Assembly: GCA_030837395.1 (NCBI GenBank)
Contig: JAUPKO010000190.1
Span: 1-11,618, forward strand
Direction: 5' to 3'
Length of the DNA: 11,618 bases
From: Actinomycetota bacterium
Lineage (GTDB): Bacteria > Actinomycetota > Actinomycetes > S36-B12 > UBA10799
The notes beneath the pieces were generated by a model, which saw only the letters and a list, made by a program, of their open reading frames with translations, did no database searches and had not been told where the DNA came from. Of the stretch, positions 7,044 through 11,618 are shown in pieces; positions within the stretch are counted from its first letter, which is position 1, and each line of letters begins with the position of its first letter. The translations under genes were made by a program, and so were the position numbers.

Positions 7044-8219
7044 ATGACGACGACCCCGCAGTCCCCGCTCGGGCTGTTCGCCATCGACCACCTGCTGTCG
7101 GAGGAGGAGCGGGCGATCCGCGACGTCGTGCGCGAGTACGTCGACGAGCGGATCAAGCCGAACGTGGCGGACTGGTTCGAGGAGGGCAAGATCCCCGCTC
7201 GCGAGCTCGCCAAGGAGCTGGGCACCCTCGGCGTCCTGGGCATGCACCTGGAGGGCTACGGCTGCCAGGGCACGTCGGCCGTCGCGTACGGGCTGGCCTG
7301 CCTCGAGCTGGAGGCAGGGGATTCCGGCATTCGGTCGCTGGTCAGCGTGCAGGGCTCCCTGGCCATGTATGCGATCCACGCCTTCGGCTCGGAGGAGCAG
7401 AAGCAGGAGTGGCTGCCGCGGATGGCCGCCGGTGACGCCATCGGCTACTTCGGCCTGACGGAGGCCGACTTCGGCTCCAACCCGAGCGGCATGCGCACCA
7501 GCGCGAAGCGCGACGGCGACGACTGGGTGCTCGACGGCTCCAAGATGTGGATCACGAACGGCAACGTCGCCGACGTGGCCGTGGTATGGGCGCGCACGGA
7601 CGAGGGGATCCGCGGGTTCGTCGTGCCGACGGACACTCCCGGCTTCCGGGCGAACGAGATCCACAAGAAGATGTCGCTGCGCGCGTCGGTGACCAGTGAG
7701 CTGGTGTTCGAGGGCGTGCGGCTGCCGGCTGACGCCGTGCTGCCGGGCGTTGCGTCGCTGCGGGGTCCGCTGTCGTGCCTGAACGAGGCCCGGTACGGCA
7801 TCGCGTTCGGCTCCCTCGGGGCGGCGCGGGACTGCCTCGAGACCGCCATCGCCTACAGCATCGACCGCGAGCAGTTCGACAAGCCGATCGCCGGGTTCCA
7901 GCTCACCCAGAAGAAGCTCGCCGACATGGCTCTCGAGCTGGGCAAGGGCATGCTGCTCGCCCTGCACCTCGGCCGGCTGAAGGACGAGCACCTGATCCGC
8001 CCGGAGCAGGTCAGCCTGGGCAAGCTCAACAACGCTCGCGAGTCGCTCGCCATCGCGCGGGAGTGCCGCAGCATCCTCGGCGGCAATGGCATCACCCTCG
8101 AGTACCCGATCATCCGGCACATGAACAACCTCGAGTCGGTGTTCACCTACGAGGGCACCAACGAGATGCACACGCTCGTCGTCGGCGAGGCGCTCACCGG
8201 AATCGCGGCCTACCGGTGA
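7044..8219 (+). CDS. gcdH: Glutaryl-CoA dehydrogenase
   Basis: This FAD enzyme oxidises and decarboxylates glutaryl-CoA to crotonyl-CoA, passing electrons to ETF; it is the last step before beta-oxidation of lysine, tryptophan and some aromatic breakdown products. The 391-residue protein can be aligned along most of its length with human GCDH. The catalytic base is Glu370 in TYEGT. Glu90 and Arg97 correspond to human Glu87 and Arg94, which hold the glutaryl carboxylate and mark decarboxylating enzymes. FAD and substrate segments GYFGLTEADFGSNPS (134-148) and MWITNG (168-173) are intact. ATG 7044 is chosen over an upstream GTG (7005) because GGAGAG lies four bases before it and the extension matches nothing. 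It sits 49 bases after the stress-protein gene. Almost every codon ends in G or C, unlike all neighbours, so it has a different compositional history. A hairpin overlaps its stop. Confidence 0.95.
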   Translation: MTTTPQSPLGLFAIDHLLSEEERAIRDVVREYVDERIKPNVADWFEEGKIPARELAKELGTLGVLGMHLEGYGCQGTSAVAYGLACLELEAGDSGIRSLVSVQGSLAMYAIHAFGSEEQKQEWLPRMAAGDAIGYFGLTEADFGSNPSGMRTSAKRDGDDWVLDGSKMWITNGNVADVAVVWARTDEGIRGFVVPTDTPGFRANEIHKKMSLRASVTSELVFEGVRLPADAVLPGVASLRGPLSCLNEARYGIAFGSLGAARDCLETAIAYSIDREQFDKPIAGFQLTQKKLADMALELGKGMLLALHLGRLKDEHLIRPEQVSLGKLNNARESLAIARECRSILGGNGITLEYPIIRHMNNLESVFTYEGTNEMHTLVVGEALTGIAAYR

Positions 8220-8243
8220 CGGTTCGGCCATCTCCGCCACCGG
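8213..8243 (+). terminator. Hairpin at the gcdH stop codon, putative terminator
   Basis: CCGGTGACGG (8213-8222) pairs with CCGCCACCGG (8234-8243) around an 11-base loop. Nine of ten positions pair, with one A-C mismatch, and the stop codon TGA lies in the left arm. There is no T run behind it, but actinobacterial terminators often lack one. It would end the catabolic transcript before the regulator gene. Confidence 0.5.
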
Positions 8244-8269
8244 CACGAACTGAGCCTCCGTCGGTGACA

Positions 8270-8593
8270 ATGGCACTATCTGGGAGTCTTGACTCAGTGA
8301 GTGGGCGGGCCGTCGCGACAGACCTCATTCAGCTCCAGCGCCTACTGACAACGCGCATCGATCGGCTGCTAAGACAGCATCGGCTGACAATGGCTCGCTT
8401 CGAGATCCTGCGGGTGCTCGGGTTCAGCCGTCAACAGAAGATGACCGTCACTGGCCTTGGTCGGGTCCTGCAAGTGCACAGCACCAGCGTCACGAGTGCT
8501 GTCGACCTATTAGATACTGATGTCCTCATCAGGCGCGAAGCAGGCGCTCATTACAGGCGCGAGGTGCTGGCGTTCCTTACGGCCCTCGGCTGA
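8270..8593 (+). CDS. Truncated MarR-family winged-helix regulator
   Basis: This 107-residue product resembles the DNA-binding core of MarR regulators: a helix resembling the dimer helix (DLIQLQRLLTTRIDRLL), then LTMARFEILRVL, then the recognition helix region VHSTSVTSAVDLL (about residues 76-88) and the first part of the wing. MarR proteins are normally 140-160 residues. This one ends right after the wing strand (FLTALG, then TGA), where a Gly-Arg and two long dimerisation helices should follow, and no matching helix is readable beyond the stop in that frame. ATG 8270 has no Shine-Dalgarno; GTG 8297, ten bases after GGGAG (8282-8286), may be the real start and would give 98 residues. It is probably a decaying remnant, or an unusual monomeric DNA-binding protein. 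It lies about 170 bases from a tRNA fragment that may mark an island edge. Codon use is less GC-rich than in gcdH. Confidence 0.6.
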   Translation: MALSGSLDSVSGRAVATDLIQLQRLLTTRIDRLLRQHRLTMARFEILRVLGFSRQQKMTVTGLGRVLQVHSTSVTSAVDLLDTDVLIRREAGAHYRREVLAFLTALG

Positions 8594-8597
8594 GGCT

Positions 8598-8618
8598 CCC
8601 GGCCCGGGTTTCACGGGC
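8598..8618 (+). terminator. Weak GC hairpin after the MarR remnant
   Basis: GCCCG (8602-8606) pairs with CGGGC (8614-8618) around a seven-base loop, and CCCGGCCCGGG (8598-8608) is itself a palindrome followed by TTT. Either could act as a terminator for the short regulator gene. The stems are short and other foldings compete. Confidence 0.25.
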
Positions 8619-8760
8619 AATCTCGCGACATGGGCATGCTCGGTGAGAGGGCGATGGTTATCCACAGGTTGCGCTCTTGTGGAAGGGTGGTAGCCAAAAT
8701 TTCGCTCCAGTTAGCGTGGACGCTTGGCGCGAAAGTTGTGGCGCCGCAGGGGTTTCGTGG

Positions 8761-8801
8761 GGCCAGGGGCGGGGGCGAACCGCCGACCTTCCGATTTTCA
8801 G
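8761..8801 (-). other. 3' fragment of a tRNA-Phe gene, attachment-site-like scar
   Basis: Read on the minus strand, this has a tRNA 3' half. Anticodon loop CTGAAAA gives anticodon GAA (Phe). It is followed by TCGGA, variable bases AGGTC, a perfect T stem GGCGG/CCGCC and acceptor strand CCTGGCC. From memory this matches the 3' half of actinobacterial tRNA-Phe apart from two T-loop bases (TTCGCCC for TTCGATC) and the 3' end, which reads CCAC instead of ACCA. The 5' half is missing: the strand before the loop pairs poorly (two G-T wobbles and a mismatch in five), and neither a D arm nor the complementary GGCCAGG is present. It is therefore not a working tRNA. A 40-base 3' fragment starting at the anticodon loop is typical of the core duplicated when an integrase inserts DNA at a tRNA gene. 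Confidence 0.68.
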
Positions 8802-8830
8802 CCGACCCGCCTCTAACAGACCCCTCACGA

Positions 8831-8851
8831 AATCGTTGGTATTGAACGATT
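8831..8851. repeat. Perfect 7-bp inverted repeat beside the tRNA fragment
   Basis: AATCGTT (8831-8837) and AACGATT (8845-8851) form an exact inverted repeat around a 7-base spacer. It is less GC-rich than its surroundings and lies 30 bases from the tRNA-Phe fragment. The geometry resembles a tyrosine-recombinase core or a small operator; it is not followed by a T run. The function is not known. Confidence 0.5.
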
Positions 8852-9505
8852 CCTCGACCACCGTGAACCGGGAAGAGCCGGCCAGAGCCAGTGTGAAAGG
8901 GCAGAAGATAGGGCAGAACCGGGGTCAGCCCTCCTGGCACGCGAGATCGACGCACCCGTAGTGCGTAGGTCCGGCACATGGTCAGAGTGTGCGACGGTGG
9001 TCGGTCCGTCTGCGGGGTGGGTGGAGGCGGGCTGGTCAACGCCAACGCCGCTCCGGTGCTCTGGATGCTCGCCAAAGGCAGGGCACCCGCTCCTGCCTGA
9101 CCACGTGGCAGGGCCACGCGTCGCTGGGCACGTCGCGCGCGGACTTCCGCGTTTGTGGGCCGACCGGAGAGCTGTGCTGCCGCGGCCAGCACCTGATGAA
9201 GAGGCTCGCAACCGCACCCGAGCAGAACGGGACGATCAGTCGACAAAGAAGGGCAGCTGCCGGACGATCGGGTGACGTCGTCCGGGAAGGCGACACTTCG
9301 GTAGGTGTAATCGAAGCACGACGGCGGTTCCACATGAGCCGAAAGCGGCTCCGGCGACTTGACTTACCCGTGACTGTCCAAAGCGATGACCTCAGCGGGC
9401 GAGGTGCCATCGAGTGGGGGGCTCCGTCTCGAAGCACCACGCGCGAATTGTAGGAGCAACTTCCTGTGACTCGAGGAACCTGTGGACCTGGTACTCAGCT
9501 CCGAT
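8852..9505. other. Gene-poor stretch with no supported coding region
   Basis: All open frames here are Arg/Pro/Ser-rich, overlap one another on both strands and show no family motif, start context or consistent codon bias. A 40-codon frame at 8978-9100 reads GGGLVNANAAPVLWMLAKG in the middle and could be a relic of a protein, but I cannot assign it. A short hairpin, GAGCCG/CGGCTC with loop AAAG, lies at 9336-9351. Together with the tRNA fragment this looks like an island junction or an area of gene decay. Confidence 0.5.
8898..8918. repeat. 9-bp direct repeat, 12-bp period
   Basis: AGGGCAGAA occurs twice exactly, separated by GAT (8898-8906 and 8910-8918). Closely spaced direct repeats of this kind near an att core can be integrase arm or excisionase sites; here that is only a suggestion from position. 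Confidence 0.4.
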
Positions 9506-9525
9506 GCGCCGTTCCGGCGCGCCGG
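9506..9525 (-). terminator. Hairpin downstream of the hydroxyacid dehydrogenase
   Basis: GCGCCG (9506-9511) and CGGCGC (9515-9520) form a perfect 6-bp stem with a 3-base loop. An overlapping 12-bp palindrome, CCGGCGCGCCGG, spans 9514-9525. On the minus strand this lies 12-32 bases after the dehydrogenase stop. No T run follows, so it is a terminator candidate only. Confidence 0.4.
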
Positions 9526-9537
9526 GACTACGTCACG

Positions 9538-10476
9538 TCAGTTGAGGGGGGTGGACAGTGGCCGACCCGCGACAAAGCCCGTCAACTGCTCGGCAACATT
9601 GCGGTACCACGTTTCAAGCTGCCGATCGGTCGCGTAGCCGACATGTGGTGTTGCGATCACGTTTGGAAGTGATCGCAAAGGGTCTAGCGAATCGAGAGGC
9701 TCGGCATCGAAGACATCCATTGCAGCACCGGCGATGCGCTGGTTGCTCAGGGCGTGGACCAACGCGGACGTGTCAACGAGCGCGCCCCTGCTTGTGTTGA
9801 TGAGCCAACTAGTCGACTGCATCAATCGGATTTGCTCGTCCCCGATAATCCCGTGGGTCCTTGGGCTGGACACCAGGTGGAGTGAAACGAAATCCGAGGT
9901 CGACATGAGGTCAGAGAGGTCCACGAAGTGTGCTCCCACGGCGCGGCACCGTGCAGCGGTGAGATTAGGGCTCCAAGCAACTACGTCCATGTCGAAGGCG
10001 GTTCCGTAGCGCGCAACAGCGCTTCCCATGCGCCCGAGACCAATCAGTCCCAGCCTCCTGCCCTCGAGGTCAATCCCCGGTCTGCTGAGCCACCATCCGC
10101 CCCCGCGGACCGTTGAGAGAGCGTCTGGCAGCCCTCGCGCGGCAGCCAGAAGTAGCGCCCATGTCAGTTGCGCCGCGGCCGAACTTGAGGCGGGTGCCGC
10201 ACCCACAAGCACGCCCCTCGCTGTGCAGGCATCCAAATCGATTGATGAATTGCGTGCCCCCGTGCTGACGATGAGGCGAAGAGATGGCAAATGCTCCAGT
10301 AACTCACGGTCGACAGGCGTCCGCTCGCGCATGACCACCAACGCTTCCACGCCTGAAAGCCGGAGGATGAGCTCTTCGGGAGTGAAGTGTTCGGTTAGAA
10401 ACTCCACCTCGAGCCCAGACCAGTCGGTCGAAGCGGCAGCCATGCCCTCAAGGTCGTCGAGCACTACGCATCGCAC
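9538..10476 (-). CDS. D-2-hydroxyacid dehydrogenase family oxidoreductase
   Basis: This is an NAD(P)-dependent 2-oxoacid reductase or D-2-hydroxyacid dehydrogenase of the 3-phosphoglycerate-dehydrogenase-like group, 312 residues. The dinucleotide-binding motif is GLGRMG (146-151). The catalytic triad is complete: Arg230 in NTSRGALVD, Glu259 in DVFDAEPL and His278 in TPHVGY. The N-terminal VVLDDLEG and MRERTPVDRELL (49-60) resemble family members that start the same way, supporting the GTG start at 10476. No good Shine-Dalgarno precedes it, and Met12 is the alternative. It lacks the C-terminal ACT regulatory domain of true SerA, so serine biosynthesis is unlikely. It is divergent from the ABC importer across 123 bases, which suggests that it processes what the importer brings in. 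A perfect TTGACA on the minus strand (10519-10514) could be its -35, but no convincing -10 follows. Confidence 0.9.
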   Translation of the reverse strand: MRCVVLDDLEGMAAASTDWSGLEVEFLTEHFTPEELILRLSGVEALVVMRERTPVDRELLEHLPSLRLIVSTGARNSSIDLDACTARGVLVGAAPASSSAAAQLTWALLLAAARGLPDALSTVRGGGWWLSRPGIDLEGRRLGLIGLGRMGSAVARYGTAFDMDVVAWSPNLTAARCRAVGAHFVDLSDLMSTSDFVSLHLVSSPRTHGIIGDEQIRLMQSTSWLINTSRGALVDTSALVHALSNQRIAGAAMDVFDAEPLDSLDPLRSLPNVIATPHVGYATDRQLETWYRNVAEQLTGFVAGRPLSTPLN

Positions 10477-10525
10477 CTAGTGAGGGTAGTCCAATCACCA
10501 CATTGAATGGGTATGTCAAAAGCCC

Positions 10526-10554
10526 TTGTGGCGGGCCCGTCGGAACGCTAATGT
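10526..10554 (+). promoter_or_regulatory. Putative sigma-70-type promoter of the ABC importer
   Basis: TTGTGG (10526-10531) and TAATGT (10549-10554) are separated by exactly 17 bases, and the -10 keeps the key T, A and final T. The predicted start is near 10561, giving a leader of about 40 bases before the chosen GTG and placing the +1 at the edge of the palindromic operator. Confidence 0.45.
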
Positions 10555-10561
10555 TCCCAAA

Positions 10562-10590
10562 GTGAACCAATGGTTCATTGAGTGAACCAA
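10562..10590 (+). promoter_or_regulatory. Palindromic operator with a third half-site
   Basis: TGAACC-AAT-GGTTCA (10563-10577) is a perfect inverted repeat. GTGAACCAA occurs at 10562-10570 and again at 10582-10590, exactly 20 bases (about two helical turns) apart. The size and form fit a TetR-type or similar dimeric repressor. The site covers the predicted transcription start of the permease gene, a normal place for repression. The regulator is not in the window unless the MarR remnant was once it. Confidence 0.6.
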
Positions 10591-10599
10591 GGAGCGTTT

Positions 10600-11556
10600 G
10601 TGGCAGAGCTACTGGAAGCCGATCGGGAGGCAACGCAGGGCAGCGTCAACGCCCCGCCGGTCGCCCGAGAGCGCAGTGCTGCAGTCCAACTCGTAATGGG
10701 TGTTGCCCGCGCGATTCTGTGGGCAGTCGGCCTTCTGGTCTTGGGCGTAGCGGTTTGGGAGGGCTACAAGGCGCTGGGACGGGCGTTCGAGGACACGGTG
10801 CCGATCTTGGGGATCAAGTTCCCAATTTCGACCACGGACTACTCAATGCCGCATTCCTGGGACATCGCGGCGGCCTTCATGGAGCCGGCACGCCGAGGGC
10901 AGCCAGCGACCCTGCTCGAGTTTCTTGCCCTACAGACCTGGGTGACGATGCGCGAGGCACTCATCGGTCTTGTCATTGGCGGCCTGCTTGGTGTCGCACT
11001 GGCGGGCATGTTCAGCCTTGCCGCGCCGATTCGCCGCGGACTCATGCCATGGATGGTTGTCTCACAGACCATTCCCCTCGTCGCCCTTGCGCCGATGATC
11101 GTCATCTGGGGCGGGCAAATTGGCCTACCGTCTTGGATGGCGGTGAGTTTCATCTCCGCATACTTGGCTTTCTTCCCGGTGGCCATCAACACCCTTCGCG
11201 GCCTTCAGTCTCCGCCTATGGTGCAGCGGGAGTTCATGGTGAGCATCGCCGCAGGACGGGTAAAGACTTTCAGGCTGCTCCGATTCCCGGCGGCGCTACC
11301 TCTCTTCTTCACCGGGCTCAAGCTCGCGGCAACTACCAGTGTCGTCGGGGCCATCGTCGGAGAACTGTCGGCGGGCACTGGCGCGGGCATTGGCCGATCG
11401 ATCCTCAACTTCACCTACTACTACTCCAACGGGCCGGAGAAGCTTTACGCGGCGGTCCTAGTCGCCGCCGTCTCGGGAGTCCTATTCGTTCAGATCATCA
11501 ATGCGGTCGAGCGTGTGGCTCTCCGCCATAGAGTCGCGGAAGGGCGTCCCTCATGA
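10600..11556 (+). CDS. ABC importer permease, SsuC/TauC/ThiX-type (BPD_transp_1)
   Basis: This is the inner-membrane channel subunit of a small-molecule importer in the family that includes sulfonate, taurine, nitrate, pyrimidine-precursor and riboflavin transporters; the substrate is not readable. It is 318 residues with about six membrane segments (roughly 33-54, 115-140, 152-172, 177-198, 236-256, 283-303). The EAA loop that contacts the ATPase is at about 211-232 (EFMVSIAAGR, then VKTFRLLRFP). An unusually long first periplasmic loop (about 55-112) separates the first two segments. GTG 10600 is preferred over GTG 10582 because AAGGAG (10589-10594) lies five bases before it, and the upstream GTG is part of the operator repeat. 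The stop overlaps the ATPase start (ATGA). The substrate-binding lipoprotein is not in the window and is probably downstream. Confidence 0.9.
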   Translation: MAELLEADREATQGSVNAPPVARERSAAVQLVMGVARAILWAVGLLVLGVAVWEGYKALGRAFEDTVPILGIKFPISTTDYSMPHSWDIAAAFMEPARRGQPATLLEFLALQTWVTMREALIGLVIGGLLGVALAGMFSLAAPIRRGLMPWMVVSQTIPLVALAPMIVIWGGQIGLPSWMAVSFISAYLAFFPVAINTLRGLQSPPMVQREFMVSIAAGRVKTFRLLRFPAALPLFFTGLKLAATTSVVGAIVGELSAGTGAGIGRSILNFTYYYSNGPEKLYAAVLVAAVSGVLFVQIINAVERVALRHRVAEGRPS

Positions 11557-11618
11557 GCATCATCGAGATAGAGAACGTCACCAAGACGTTTCAGGGGCAC
11601 GGGGGCTCAACGACTGCC
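11553..11618 (+). CDS. ABC transporter ATP-binding subunit, N-terminal fragment (cut by window end)
   Basis: Only 22 residues are visible: MSIIEIENVTKTFQG followed by a Gly/Ser/Thr stretch. The pattern I-E-N-V-T-K-x-F is the first strand and aromatic-residue turn that begins nearly all importer ATPases; the Walker A motif should follow within about 25 residues beyond the window. The ATG overlaps the permease stop by four bases, so the two subunits are translationally coupled. Confidence 0.85.
   Translation, partial: MSIIEIENVTKTFQGHGGSTTA

Noticed and set aside
6975..8276. 433-residue open frame on the minus strand across gcdH
   Set aside because: It is the antisense shadow of a gene with extreme third-position GC, which removes stops from the opposite strand. 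It has no family motifs, whereas the plus strand encodes an unmistakable glutaryl-CoA dehydrogenase.
8677..8961. Plus-strand frame containing GRGRTADLPIFSR
   Set aside because: That peptide is the familiar false translation of the antisense strand of a tRNA gene. It led to the tRNA-Phe fragment and not to a protein.
8611..9333. 240-residue minus-strand frame in the gene-poor region
   Set aside because: It crosses the tRNA fragment, is rich in Pro/Ser/Arg without motifs and has no ribosome-binding site I can see.
8978..9453. Overlapping small plus-strand frames (8978-9100 and 8989-9453)
   Set aside because: A short hydrophobic stretch looks protein-like, but no family can be recognised and no frame is clearly favoured by codon use.
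10578..11531. 317-residue plus-strand frame overlapping the permease
   Set aside because: It is in another frame over the same bases, Arg/Gly/His-rich and without membrane segments. The permease frame has the EAA loop and six hydrophobic segments.
1..11618. CRISPR arrays, riboswitches, rRNA genes, complete insertion sequences
   Set aside because: I saw no regularly spaced repeats, no conserved riboswitch core before any gene, no rRNA segments and no transposase or integrase motifs in any frame.

Overview
The window comes from a GC-rich actinobacterium. This is an inference from three things: the fused CofG-CofH protein FbiC, actinobacterial-style F420 and universal-stress genes, and strongly GC-biased third codon positions. 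It starts inside one gene (an amidase) and ends inside another (an ABC ATPase).

Positions 3-6994, plus strand, look like one transcription unit: amidase, crotonase-fold enzyme, two-hot-dog MaoC-type hydratase, fbiC, cofC/fbiD, an F420:NADP oxidoreductase (npdG/fno type) and a universal stress protein. Spacing is tight. The maoC/fbiC, fbiC/cofC and cofC/npdG junctions are all 4-base stop/start overlaps, and the other junctions are short gaps with good Shine-Dalgarno sites. The F420 part would make the deazaflavin precursor Fo, activate the phospho-acid that is joined to it, and use NADPH to keep F420 reduced. The first three genes are typical of CoA-ester and amide catabolism. The combination suggests a degradation pathway with an F420H2-dependent reductive step; the reductase itself is not in view, and neither are fbiA/fbiB.

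Positions 7044-8219 hold a well-conserved glutaryl-CoA dehydrogenase gene. Its third codon positions are almost all G or C, much more so than in its neighbours. A strong hairpin overlaps its stop codon. It is followed by a short, C-terminally truncated MarR-type regulator.

Positions 8594-9537 (about 940 bases) contain no gene I can support. They do contain what looks like the 3' part of a tRNA-Phe gene on the minus strand (about 8761-8801). Its 5' half is missing, as expected of an integration (att) scar left by a genomic island. A perfect inverted repeat and a short tandem direct repeat lie next to it. If this is an att scar, the orientation puts the island to the right.

Positions 9538-11618 hold a complete D-2-hydroxyacid dehydrogenase on the minus strand. 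It is divergent from an ABC importer operon on the plus strand (a permease of the SsuC/TauC/ThiX type, then the start of its ATPase). The importer promoter carries a clear palindromic operator at its predicted transcription start.
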